DNA from: JAVJUS01 sp040220455
Lineage (GTDB): Bacteria; Pseudomonadota; Alphaproteobacteria; DSM-16000; Inquilinaceae
Direction: 5' to 3'
Length of the DNA stretch: 64,000 nt
NCBI GenBank assembly: GCA_040220455.1
Contig: JAVJUS010000030.1
Coordinates: forward strand, 6,106-70,105
In this document: positions 1 to 8,126 of the stretch, piece after piece
How the letters are laid out: the number at the start of each line of letters is the position of its first letter
Position numbering within the stretch: position 1 is the first letter of the stretch
Notes under the pieces: generated by a model
What the model was told of the DNA's origin: nothing
Seen by the model: the letters and a program-made list of their open reading frames with translations, nothing else
The model's database searches: none
Translations under genes and position numbers: made by a program

Positions 1-452
1 TGCAATCTAACGCAGCGGTGGGTTCGCGGCCCAGACTCCGGGGCATTTTGCGGACCGCGGACGCTACAACGGCTCGAAAAATGGTTGATCACATGGCTCG
101 ATCAGTCGAACATACCCACAAGGCGAAGACGACTCGGGGAATGTCGGCTTCCATCAAATTTGTACGGGCGTGCTATGTTGATGCCTGATCCCAAATTTTC
201 TCAGGTACTTAACGGATCTTCGCACGTTCTGCGGCTGGCTTGAAGGTTGTGCGGGGCGAACCCGCAACCGCCGGGGCGCGGAGAGGCCAGTCTAGGTAAA
301 AATGAGTGTGTAGCACTATGGTTTTAAACTCAAGAGCGGTGAAATGAGGGGTTGACGTCACTCACTTCAGATGACCCATTACCTCATGATCGCAAATCGA
401 GAACGTAGCGGCACGTCAGTACCCAGAAGTAAAGCTATCGTGGATTGACCAA
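1..452. other. Non-coding leader upstream of the HD/PurA-like pair
   Basis: No convincing gene is visible here. The stretch contains one clear hairpin: GGTT (245-248) and GCGGG (251-255) pair with CCCGC (261-265) and AACC (266-269) around a GCGAA loop. It could be the terminator of a gene left of the window or part of a leader. The last 150 bases are more AT-rich and probably hold the promoter of the next operon, but no clear -35/-10 pair can be chosen. Confidence 0.4.
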
Positions 453-2204
453 ATGACGAAAAAAACAAGAGATAATCTGTATGAATACATTTTTCTAACA
501 GACCTTGAAGCTGCTGTTGCGCGCCATCCGCTTTTCCTGCGCCTACACTATGTACATCAGAATAGCTTCACATTCTTAACGTACCCGACTGCGCATATGC
601 AGCGCCACCCTCATTGTCTTGGGGTGATGCATGTGGCTGGTCTTATGTTTTCGCACTCTTTCCAAAACACGGTAAATCAAGCTGTCATAGAAAAGCTTGT
701 GTCAGGTATTTATTTCTCAATTTCTAATCTATCGTGCCCAACAATGGAAGAGGTCTCAGAGGAAGCGCAAAGAACTAATTTCGATTTATTTCATTCGGAG
801 AGTGTCTACAGTCAACTGCTCGGTGTGGAGCAGTTTGCGACAGGGAATAACTTTAGTGAAAAGTATCTCCCGGTTTGTGTGATGTTCCAAGCAACAAGGC
901 TCGCCGCGCTGCTTCATGACGTTGGACACCCGCCATTCAGTCATATCGTAGAATATGGATTTCAGTCAGCCATTGGGGATGAATATGATCATGAAAAAGT
1001 TGGCAAGGACCTCTCCAAGATCATCTTTGATGACGTTATCAATCCGCAGAGTATGTTAGAAGATGGTGCGATGCTTAGAAGGCATCGTAAATTTGCAAAC
1101 TGTTGCTGCAAACTTGCGCAAGCTTTGCTCGAAAGCGACTCGGGAGCCGACAAAGACATTAAGCCTCTCATCGGAATAAAGCGTTCTATTCTAGCGGGAG
1201 ACGTGGATGCCGATCGCTTAGACTATGTACGGCGCGATATTGAATCGACTGCCCTAACAGCTACGTCGTATGATCTCGGCCGCATCCTTGATAGCCTTCA
1301 TTTGAGAGATTCAGAACAGCCAGGGGCAGTTGAAGCTGGACTTTCACCAGGAGCTCTCTCTGCTGTCGAAACCTTTTTCGTTGCGCGATTTCATTTGTAT
1401 CGTTGGGCGATATTTCATCATGATGTTGCTCGGCGAAATCTGTGCATGCATAGGTTTGTCCACTCGTTTCTACTTTGTAGAAACTTGCCAGATAACTTGG
1501 CAGGATTGCGTGATGATTTCAGGAGTCTAGCGACAGAATCGTCACGTCGCAGGGAGTACAAATATTTTATAGATGGATATTTTCTCAAGATTTTATGGGA
1601 GGTACATGACACGCTCAGTTCAGCAACCGGAAGTCATACACAGGAGCTTCGCGACCTTCATTTATACTGCGACTTAGTGCTGAATAGAAATAATGCTCGC
1701 CTAAAATCATTATGGAAGCGACCAGATCATTACGCTTTGTTTGCAAAAAGCTACTACGGTAGCAGCGAGACTTCTGGCAGAGAGTGCGTAAAGGCTCTCA
1801 ATGCAGAATTTCGCGATATATTTGAGCGTGACTACAAGCCTGTGCACGGTGAGAAACTCGGAAGATTTAAGTTTGCTCAGGATTTCGAGGCAATTGCTAC
1901 TAAATTGATCGGGCAGAGAGATCATCGATTATTTGTTGCATACACCGCACCGTTTCGTGCAGGTCCATCGCGCCTTTATTTTACGGAATCTGCGGCTGGG
2001 GAAATGCGACGGATTGAAGTGGACGATGTTTCTCCCACGATCGCTTCTCTACGGGACGCTTGGGAACATTCACCTCAAATTTCCGTTTTCTACGAGGTAA
2101 CAGAGGCAGTTAAAAATATGGGTAAAAGTCTTCTAAGTCCTATATACAATGACGCGATCAGGGGCGCATTGGAGCAGATGCGCACTGGTGGTACCCGCGC
2201 TTGA
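453..2204 (+). CDS. HD-domain phosphohydrolase, SAMHD1/dGTPase-like
   Basis: Predicted metal-dependent (deoxy)nucleotide phosphohydrolase, 583 aa, cytosolic. The ligands of the HD fold are all visible: H54 in RHPHCLGV (51-58), the HD dyad H155-D156 in HDVGHPPFSH (155-164), and DVDADRLDY (250-258), which carries the last Asp ligand and the D-R-L-D-Y signature of SAMHD1 and dGTPase relatives. These enzymes usually cut dNTPs to deoxynucleoside and triphosphate. The C-terminal half (about 300-583) is not recognised. The gene ends 16 bp before the PurA-like gene on the same strand, so the two are probably co-transcribed. Base composition is strikingly AT-rich compared with the rest of the window, a sign of transfer. 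No strong Shine-Dalgarno sequence precedes the ATG. The fold call is firm; substrate and role are inference. Confidence 0.85.
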   Translation: MTKKTRDNLYEYIFLTDLEAAVARHPLFLRLHYVHQNSFTFLTYPTAHMQRHPHCLGVMHVAGLMFSHSFQNTVNQAVIEKLVSGIYFSISNLSCPTMEEVSEEAQRTNFDLFHSESVYSQLLGVEQFATGNNFSEKYLPVCVMFQATRLAALLHDVGHPPFSHIVEYGFQSAIGDEYDHEKVGKDLSKIIFDDVINPQSMLEDGAMLRRHRKFANCCCKLAQALLESDSGADKDIKPLIGIKRSILAGDVDADRLDYVRRDIESTALTATSYDLGRILDSLHLRDSEQPGAVEAGLSPGALSAVETFFVARFHLYRWAIFHHDVARRNLCMHRFVHSFLLCRNLPDNLAGLRDDFRSLATESSRRREYKYFIDGYFLKILWEVHDTLSSATGSHTQELRDLHLYCDLVLNRNNARLKSLWKRPDHYALFAKSYYGSSETSGRECVKALNAEFRDIFERDYKPVHGEKLGRFKFAQDFEAIATKLIGQRDHRLFVAYTAPFRAGPSRLYFTESAAGEMRRIEVDDVSPTIASLRDAWEHSPQISVFYEVTEAVKNMGKSLLSPIYNDAIRGALEQMRTGGTRA

Positions 2205-2220
2205 ATGGTAGGATAATATC

Positions 2221-3378
2221 ATGATTACGATTGTTGTGGGTGGTCAGTACGGAGGCGAAGGAAAGGGTAAAGTGTGTGCCTTTCTCGCCAGAAATGAAAA
2301 TTTTGAAATTGTTTGCCGGTGTGGCGGTATAAACTCTTCTCATACGATAGTGCAGAATGATCGGGCATACCGTTTCCGCATGCTTCCTACAGCAGTATCG
2401 GAAGCTCGTCCGAAGATTGTTTTTGGACCGGGGTCATTGCTTCATATTCCGACGCTTCTGAAAGAAATGAGCGACTGGAATGTCCATAAGGATGATGTAC
2501 TTATAGATCCATTAGCTGGCATTGTTTCCGAGGAGTGCATCAAGGCGCAGAGGCAGGACTCTAGGTACCAAACGATCGGTTCGACTCTGACTGGTACTGG
2601 ATATGCAACAGCAGAGCGAGCAAAGAGGAGACTTAAGCTTGCGCGAGATTATCAAGAGATCTCGGCTATGCTTGGGTGCACAAGGAACTTTCTTTATAGA
2701 GCTGCCGAGCAAAACAAGCGTATCCTACTTGAAGGGCATCAAGGTGCTCTGCTCTCAAATTATCATGGTGATTATCCTTTTACCTCTAGTCGCGATTCAA
2801 CGGCGGCGGCGATGCTTTCAGAAGTGGGCTTGGGCTTGCGATGGAAGTATGATGTCGTTCTGGTGATTAAAGCGTTCGAAACGCGAAACCATGTAGGGAA
2901 ACTAAGAAACGAAATAGCTGCTGATAAGGCACTACGAATGGGAATTAAGGAGGTGGGTGGTGGCTCCTGGGGCATCGCAGATAGGGCGCGTCGAGTAGGA
3001 ATGTTCGATCATGAGGTGCTGCAAACGGCAGTTCAGTTAAATACTCCTAATCGGATTGCGCTCACTGGCGTAGACTACCTTTTCCCTAGTATGAAGGATG
3101 CAACATCCGCCGACGTTGAAGTGGCGGATTTTGAGACTTTTTTGAAGTCGATCCAAGGTTGGGCTGGCGTGGCGGTGGAAATTGTCACGACCGGCCCAGA
3201 GACAGCTTCCGGCTACTATCGTGCTGGAAGCACACAGAATAACCGAGCCGTAACGAAGGAATTCGTACGTTCTGATGGATATCAAGAAAATCGCTCTAAC
3301 AAGCATATGAATCGGCACACCGAAGGGAGCGAAATGAGGAAACGCCGGTTGGCGATTAGGGATTTATTTGACTACTGA
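2221..3378 (+). CDS. Adenylosuccinate synthetase homologue, PurZ-like, catalytic Asp replaced
   Basis: 385-aa member of the PurA family, which condenses Asp with a 6-oxopurine nucleotide using NTP. Visible motifs: P-loop GGQYGGEGKGK (7-17), GGINSSHT with the catalytic His (H41), the EGHQGALL block followed by YPFTSS, RRVGMFD near the Asp-binding loop, ALTGVDYL at the guanine site, and EIVTTGPE near the C-terminus. Ordinary PurA reads GDEGKGK, with Asp as general base, and TKLD. Here the Asp is G12 and the Lys of TKLD is Gly. The usual TTGR Asp-binding loop reads IADR. At 385 aa it is shorter than PurA (about 430) and closer to phage PurZ, which also departs from PurA at the P-loop Asp. It is therefore unlikely to be the housekeeping enzyme. 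Substrate could be dGMP, another purine nucleotide, or something new. AT-rich like its partner; the next DNA downstream is IS wreckage. Confidence 0.85.
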   Translation: MITIVVGGQYGGEGKGKVCAFLARNENFEIVCRCGGINSSHTIVQNDRAYRFRMLPTAVSEARPKIVFGPGSLLHIPTLLKEMSDWNVHKDDVLIDPLAGIVSEECIKAQRQDSRYQTIGSTLTGTGYATAERAKRRLKLARDYQEISAMLGCTRNFLYRAAEQNKRILLEGHQGALLSNYHGDYPFTSSRDSTAAAMLSEVGLGLRWKYDVVLVIKAFETRNHVGKLRNEIAADKALRMGIKEVGGGSWGIADRARRVGMFDHEVLQTAVQLNTPNRIALTGVDYLFPSMKDATSADVEVADFETFLKSIQGWAGVAVEIVTTGPETASGYYRAGSTQNNRAVTKEFVRSDGYQENRSNKHMNRHTEGSEMRKRRLAIRDLFDY

Positions 3379-3512
3379 TTACGGATACTTTGGAGCTTTA
3401 CATACGCGGTCAGACGCGACAGTAATCTTGTTGCTAGCTGCTAAAGAGCCGATCACGGCGGTAACGTAGCGGGCATACGAGCATGGTTTCTCTATCCGTG
3501 CGATTGGTGATC

Positions 3513-4013
3513 TCATACAGGCCATGGGCAGCCCGCGGAGAGCCGTCGCGTCGTGCGCCAGGCCGAGAGCGCGCCGATCCGCTCCAGCGCTTCCCGGGCG
3601 ATCTCGGAGCCGGTCGCCTTCCAGACATCGTGGAACTCGCGCCGCAGGTGCGCCCAGCACGCCGCCTCCCGGATCTTCGGGACGTCATCCAGCCCGGGCT
3701 CGTAGAGCTTGCGGAACCCGGCGTAGGCGTCGGCCTGCAGGATGCCTTCGAACTCGGCGAGATGCCGCTGCGGATGCGCGCCCTGGCGGTCGGGCGAGAA
3801 GAAGTAGGCGATGCCGGGCGGATCGGTGCCGCCCCAGGGCCGGTCGTCGCGCACATAGGCCCAGATCCGGCCCTCCTTGATCGCCCGCGGCCGGCCCTTC
3901 GCCTTCGGGCCGGTGGGATCGAGCACACGGATCGGCGTGTCGTCGGCGTGCAGCCGGTCGCTCGCCATCAGCACGGCCGGGTCGTCGGGCAGGGTCTCGA
4001 GCGCCTGAACCAT
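3513..4013 (-). pseudogene. IS66-family transposase (TnpC), DDE-core fragment
   Basis: About 150 aa of the IS66 DDE transposase core remain, including LHADDTPIRVLDP and QADAYAGFRKLYEP, which carry two of the catalytic acidic residues, and EAACWAHLRREF. The N-terminal half is missing: the fragment begins only about 60 bases after the end of tnpB. The C-terminus runs out of frame after ALERIGAL near 3560. This is a dead copy that belongs with the tnpA/tnpB genes at 4077-4798. Confidence 0.85.
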
Positions 4014-4076
4014 GCCGGAGTCTACCCCGGCCGGGACTCCCGCACCAGCGCTATCGGCCTGATTCCAATGACCAAA

Positions 4077-4424
4077 TCAGACCACGCGCGCCGGCGGTGC
4101 GGTCCACGCCGGCCGCCGCCAGTCGATCCCCTCTCAAAGCATCGCCAGCTGCGCCGAGGTCAGTCGGACCGCACCATCCGCCGGAGACGGCCATGGGAAG
4201 CGGCCGCGCTCCAGGACCTTGTAGTATAGGCAGAAGCCCTGGCCGTCCCAGTACAGCAGCTTGATCCTGTCGCCGCGTCTTCCCCGGAACCCGAACACCG
4301 CGCCCGAGGCCGGGTTCTGCCGCAGTTCCCGCTGCGCCAGCGCCGCCAGCCGGGTGATCCCCTTCCTCATGTCGGTGACGCCCGCGGCCAGGTAGACGCG
4401 CACGCCTGTCCCGGGGCCGATCAT
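4077..4424 (-). pseudogene. IS66 accessory protein TnpB with internal stop
   Basis: IS66 Orf2 (TnpB) homologue starting ATG at 4424 and overlapping the tnpA stop (ATGA). It contains the family signature VYLAAGVTDMRKG and FGFRGRRGDRIKLLYWDG. A TGA at 4134-4136 interrupts the frame after QLAML. The family's normal tail, EGIDWRRPAWTAPP, continues in the same frame to a second stop at 4077. One substitution has therefore probably converted a Leu codon to a stop. With tnpC truncated next door the element is inactive. Confidence 0.85.
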
Positions 4425-4798
4425 GCGGTCTCGACCGTGCGGATCAGCCGCTGCAGCACGATCGCCGGCACGTCCGTCGTGACGGTCAGTGTCCGACCCT
4501 TGGCCAGGCCGACTTCGACCCTGCGGCCCCTGGTCTCCGGCGTCTCCTCGCCCTCGGCCGCCTCGGCGGTGACCGGCAGGAAAACGGTGGGTTCGACCGG
4601 GATCAGACCTTTGCGGACAAGCTCCCGACGCCACTGGTAAACCTGTTGCCGGCTGAGGTCGTGGCGGCGCGCCACTTCGGCCACCGACCAGCCCTCGTCC
4701 CCGACCTCCGAGAGGATCGCCAGCTTCTGCTCGTCGCTCCAGCGTCGGCGGCGCTCCGCACCCCTCAGGATTTCCTGCCGCATCGCCTCCCCACCCAA
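4421..4798 (-). CDS. IS66 accessory protein TnpA
   Basis: Complete 125-aa IS66 Orf1 homologue: an N-terminal helix-turn-helix (RRRRWSDEQKLAIL, then VAEVARRHDLSRQQVYQWRREL) followed by the usual acidic linker and a C-terminal IVLQRLIRTVE segment. It is translationally coupled to tnpB by a 4-base ATGA overlap. In active IS66 elements this protein helps TnpC act at the element ends; here the partners are broken. The 30-bp palindrome at 4804-4833 lies directly upstream of its start. Confidence 0.85.
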   Translation of the reverse strand: MGGEAMRQEILRGAERRRRWSDEQKLAILSEVGDEGWSVAEVARRHDLSRQQVYQWRRELVRKGLIPVEPTVFLPVTAEAAEGEETPETRGRRVEVGLAKGRTLTVTTDVPAIVLQRLIRTVETA

Positions 4799-4803
4799 TA
4801 GCC

Positions 4804-4833
4804 GACGTCCGTACCGACGTCGGTACGGACGTC
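4804..4833. repeat. Perfect 30-bp palindrome upstream of tnpA
   Basis: The stretch from GACGTCCGTACC to GGTACGGACGTC is a perfect palindrome with no spacer, itself built from ACGTC/GACGT and GTACC/GGTAC units. It begins 6 bp upstream of the IS66 tnpA start and marks the point beyond which IS fragments are oriented the other way. It could be an operator for TnpA, an element end, or a junction formed by head-to-head rearrangement. Confidence 0.7.
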
Positions 4834-4867
4834 AGCCTACGCCGAACCTCTGCTGGGGGAAGGCGGC

Positions 4868-4931
4868 CTTGAGCGGCCGGTTACGGCGTCTCGACGACCT
4901 GCTGCCCTGGAACTGGCAGCCCGCCGCCTGA
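4868..4931 (+). pseudogene. C-terminal end of a second, oppositely oriented IS66 TnpC
   Basis: The plus strand encodes RLRRLDDLLPWNWQPAA followed by TGA at 4929-4931. That matches the characteristic LPWN tail of IS66 TnpC transposases. Nothing upstream continues the frame, so only the last 20 or so codons survive. It faces the opposite way to the tnpA/tnpB/tnpC remnants, showing that at least two IS66 copies were involved. Confidence 0.6.
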
Positions 4932-5028
4932 ACGCCCGAGCGCCGCAGTTTACACGACATCCGGCGATCGCGGCAGGGCGGCCCTCAGCGGCCCATTACG
5001 ATGCCGGCGAGGTAGCGCTCGTTCTCTG

Positions 5029-5220
5029 CGGGCCGAGAAGGCGCTGACGGCGGTGATTCAGGAAGTCTACGTGCAGGGCGTCTCGACGCGCAGCGTCGAC
5101 GACCTGGTCAAGGCGCTGGGCATGTGCGGCGTGTCGAAGAGCCAGGTGTCGCGGCTGTGCGCCGAGATCGACGAGCGCGTCGCAGCGTTCCTGGAGCGGC
5201 CTCTGGAGGGCGACTGGCCG
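5029..5220 (+). pseudogene. IS256-family transposase fragment
   Basis: About 64 codons of an IS256-type (mutator) transposase. The frame opens with RAEKALTAVIQEVYVQGVST and continues through SVDDLVKALG, SKSQVSRLC and LERPLEGDWP. In the intact family this block lies just before the first catalytic Asp (WLDATY). Here the homology stops at DWP (about 5220), so the catalytic domain is gone. It is a remnant, unable to act. Confidence 0.85.
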
Positions 5221-5336
5221 CCAGCTACACCACGTCCGGGGACACGATCGTTGCCATATCTTCCACAGCGGTCATAATTGATAACATAACCAGCTTCGTA
5301 CGAACATGTGCGGAGCGACTTGAGACCGTATGATAT

Positions 5337-6563
5337 ATGGACACAGGCAACGGAAACAGTGAGGGAAAATTCTGGGCGGCAACGTTCAGATCGATCCTGT
5401 CGTCGATTGATTCAATCCTTGGAAAGCTGGGAAAATTCATCCCTTGGCTGAGACACTGGTTACACAGGCCTATCCTGGTACCGCATCAGAGAAAACATTG
5501 GTGGCATATGGGTCGGACCGGCGATCAGCGCCCTGCCATGCAGGTTGCGACCTACTGGCATATTACCAACCCAACCGATCAGCCGATCCGGGTACTGAGC
5601 GCTTTCATAGCACGGCCGAAAACGGACGGCATGGTTCTCGTGAAAGACGTCAACAGCAACTACTTTGGCTCATATTCCATTCCACCCGGGTGTACCACTG
5701 AGTTGAATGCGGATTTCTGGATTGTTCCTCCAATCACCAAAGAAGGGCGTCATATTGTTGTCGATGTGGTGTTTATTGACCAATTCAACCAACGAAGAAA
5801 AGTGAAGGCGGTCAAGATTGCCTCCGATAAAAGACGTACACCACAACCAACGAAACTGGAGACCGAGCGCATATGGACACTCACCAATGAGATTGAAAAG
5901 CGGGTTGCCAGTGTTTTACAGGACGAAATCGCTCGGTATAAAAAGTTCGGGCGCCGTGAAGGCCAACTTGGAAGCGTGTTAGCCGAATTTAACGGACGCG
6001 AAATCAGACAGATCTATCAAGATAGTTGGAGCAGTGACAAGGCGGGGCAACGGCAAGAGATTGCAAGCGGCTCCGGAGACAGAAAAGTGAAAACAGAGAA
6101 TGGCGATGCGCTCGTTCGATACTACAATGGGCTTTCTGACAAGGAGGAAAGAGACGCCTTCGTTAACGCACTGTTGAAACGACTCACTCGGAGACTAGAA
6201 TACTTTTGCGTCAGTTATCTCATACTCTACGTTATGTTTAGGAGCGGCAAGATTTCAGACGCACTCGCGGTGGCCAACCAAACATTATCGGAAAGACGAA
6301 CTTGGCTAAGCATTGCTAAAGAGAAGGCTTTCGGGCCAAGTCTGTTGGAAAGCCACCAACGCTACGGATACAGTGATTTTTTCGGTATGCTAAATGGGTT
6401 GCTAAGATATGAGCATGAGGCTTTCAGAGACTCAGAACTTGATGATATAGAGAAGTGTATCTCGGAAGCAGATGAACATACATTCCGCATTGCCGAGAAA
6501 GTTAATTCGATCCGATCTCTCAGACTTTCGCAGAGAGATGGATCGACGCCGCTAAACGAATAG
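5337..6563 (+). CDS. Hypothetical protein, AT-rich orphan in the island
   Basis: 408 aa, not recognised. The N-terminus (about 10-55) is aromatic and hydrophobic (FIPWLRHWL, HWWHMG) but has no clean transmembrane helix. Residues about 65-165 alternate hydrophobic and polar residues around YWHITNPTDQPIRVL and look like a beta-sandwich. From about 175 on the chain is charged and probably helical. Base composition is AT-rich, like the HD/PurA-like pair and unlike the recombinase next door, pointing to separate import. It is convergent with the recombinase (only 6 bp between stops). Its position beside mobile genes fits cargo such as defence or stress functions, but nothing in the sequence proves this. 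Confidence 0.75.
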   Translation: MDTGNGNSEGKFWAATFRSILSSIDSILGKLGKFIPWLRHWLHRPILVPHQRKHWWHMGRTGDQRPAMQVATYWHITNPTDQPIRVLSAFIARPKTDGMVLVKDVNSNYFGSYSIPPGCTTELNADFWIVPPITKEGRHIVVDVVFIDQFNQRRKVKAVKIASDKRRTPQPTKLETERIWTLTNEIEKRVASVLQDEIARYKKFGRREGQLGSVLAEFNGREIRQIYQDSWSSDKAGQRQEIASGSGDRKVKTENGDALVRYYNGLSDKEERDAFVNALLKRLTRRLEYFCVSYLILYVMFRSGKISDALAVANQTLSERRTWLSIAKEKAFGPSLLESHQRYGYSDFFGMLNGLLRYEHEAFRDSELDDIEKCISEADEHTFRIAEKVNSIRSLRLSQRDGSTPLNE

Positions 6564-6569
6564 ACCGAG

Positions 6570-8126
6570 CTACGCGGCTCTATTAAATCCGTTGTTCGGA
6601 TACTGGTTATGCAGATTATACTTCCACTGAGGGATCTCCGGCACCTTGTCGACTTTGGAACCTTGTTGCCTTGGGGTGAAAAGTGCGAGAAGTGTGTCGA
6701 TATGGGTCACCAATGGAGACAGCTTGGCTGGGTCTCTTTCGATGAGCCAATTTGAGGGCTCTACTTCAACATTTTTTCGTACCACCCGGCAGTTCGAGAA
6801 ACTGTTTTCGGCGAGCTGCCGTCGCTCAGCTGGATTCGCGATTTCGTAAAGCGCTGCAACGTTTTTTATGAGTTCGAGGAACGCCGCACGCTTGGCCAGG
6901 TCCAGCTGGTCGCAGTCCAGCTCTTCCTCCCGCTGCGCCACCTGAGCGAGCTCCAGTTCGAGCGTGAGCTTGCGTTCCCGGTATTCCTCCCGCGTTAGTG
7001 TCCCATCGATGGCCAAGTCCGCCGCGCGCGATAGCCTCTCCTTGATCTGCGCGCGCTGCAGGGCCAGGGAGCGGCGCAGCTCCTCCCGATCTCCATCCGC
7101 AAGCCACGCATTCCACCGACACTCCAGGTCGGCCGCGTCCTGCTCCGACAGCTGAAGCCGCTGCAGACACGTGAGAACCGCCGTGTCGATCGCCTCCTCC
7201 CGCACGGTGGTCGTCGGGCAGCCGCGCGCCTGGCAGCGGTAGTAGGTGTAGGATTTCTGGCGCTCTGGCGACATGGGGCCACCACAGAGCCCGCACCGGA
7301 AGAGCCCCACGTATGTGTGGTTGTGTCGGGTTACCTTCTTGCCAGCCCTCCCGGAGATCACCCGCTGCGCCTGCCGGAACGTGGCCGTGTCGATGATCGG
7401 CTCGTGCCGACCTTCGTACGTCGCCTCGGACCGTCGGATCACGATCAAGCCAGTGTAGAAGGGGTTGTGGAGGATCGTCTCGATGCCATGGAGCGACACC
7501 GGCTTGCCGGCATGGTTGCGCAGGCCCCGGCGCTCCATCTCCGCCTGGAGTGAGCGCAATGAATGTTGGCCGCTGGCGTAGAGGTGGAATGCCTCGCGAA
7601 TGAGCGGGGCCTTCAGCGGGCACGGCGTCTTGACCTGGCCGCGCCCATGGTCGCGATACCCCAGCGGCGCTTTAAACGGATAGAGGCCCTGCTGCAGCCG
7701 CCCGGTGAGGCCTTTGATCGTCTCCTCGCGCAGGTTGCGGATGTAGTCGGCAGCGATAACGGCCTGGATGTCCGCGGTCAGCCGCCCGCCGCGCGAGGTG
7801 AAATCGACGTTCTCAGTCGCGACGTAGACGTCGATGCCCTGTTCGGGCAGTTCGCTCACGATCGCCCAATCCCGCAGGTTTCGAGCTGACCGGTCGATCT
7901 TGTGCATGATGAGGCCCTGCGCCTGGCCTCGCTCTAAGAGCTTCAGCATCTGGTTGAACACCGGCCGGCCGCCTTTGGCTGCAGTTTCCAGCTCCCGAAA
8001 CCAGCGAGCTACCGAGAGGCCGTTGCGACTCGCAAATGCCGTGATGGCGTCCTGCTGCGCCTGCAGCGACACGCCCTCGCCCTGTTTCTGGGTCGAGACA
8101 CGGATGTATCCAAAGCACGGCTTCAT
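6570..8126 (-). CDS. Large serine recombinase (resolvase family)
   Basis: About 518 aa from the ATG at 8126, chosen because the protein then begins MKPCFGYIRVSTQKQ, the canonical start of the resolvase domain with Ser11 as nucleophile. An upstream in-frame ATG at 8192 would add 22 unlikely residues. After the catalytic domain come a Recombinase domain (about 160-270), a zinc ribbon (CGLCGGPM ... CQARGCP) and a long charged helical region typical of large serine integrases. Such enzymes integrate or excise mobile DNA. The start overlaps the stop of a 48-codon gene (ATGA), so the two are coupled. It is a candidate integrase for the element carrying the XRE/DUF3768/TraG genes to its right. Confidence 0.92.
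   Translation of the reverse strand: MKPCFGYIRVSTQKQGEGVSLQAQQDAITAFASRNGLSVARWFRELETAAKGGRPVFNQMLKLLERGQAQGLIMHKIDRSARNLRDWAIVSELPEQGIDVYVATENVDFTSRGGRLTADIQAVIAADYIRNLREETIKGLTGRLQQGLYPFKAPLGYRDHGRGQVKTPCPLKAPLIREAFHLYASGQHSLRSLQAEMERRGLRNHAGKPVSLHGIETILHNPFYTGLIVIRRSEATYEGRHEPIIDTATFRQAQRVISGRAGKKVTRHNHTYVGLFRCGLCGGPMSPERQKSYTYYRCQARGCPTTTVREEAIDTAVLTCLQRLQLSEQDAADLECRWNAWLADGDREELRRSLALQRAQIKERLSRAADLAIDGTLTREEYRERKLTLELELAQVAQREEELDCDQLDLAKRAAFLELIKNVAALYEIANPAERRQLAENSFSNCRVVRKNVEVEPSNWLIERDPAKLSPLVTHIDTLLALFTPRQQGSKVDKVPEIPQWKYNLHNQYPNNGFNRAA

Noticed and set aside
2221..3378. Housekeeping adenylosuccinate synthetase (purA)
   Set aside because: It lacks the catalytic P-loop Asp and the TKLD lysine, is short, and lies in AT-rich island DNA beside IS remnants.
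453..3378. Complete phage Z-genome cluster
   Set aside because: No MazZ-like or Z-specific polymerase gene is seen, and nothing around it is phage structural, so the resemblance is limited to PurZ-like and HD proteins.
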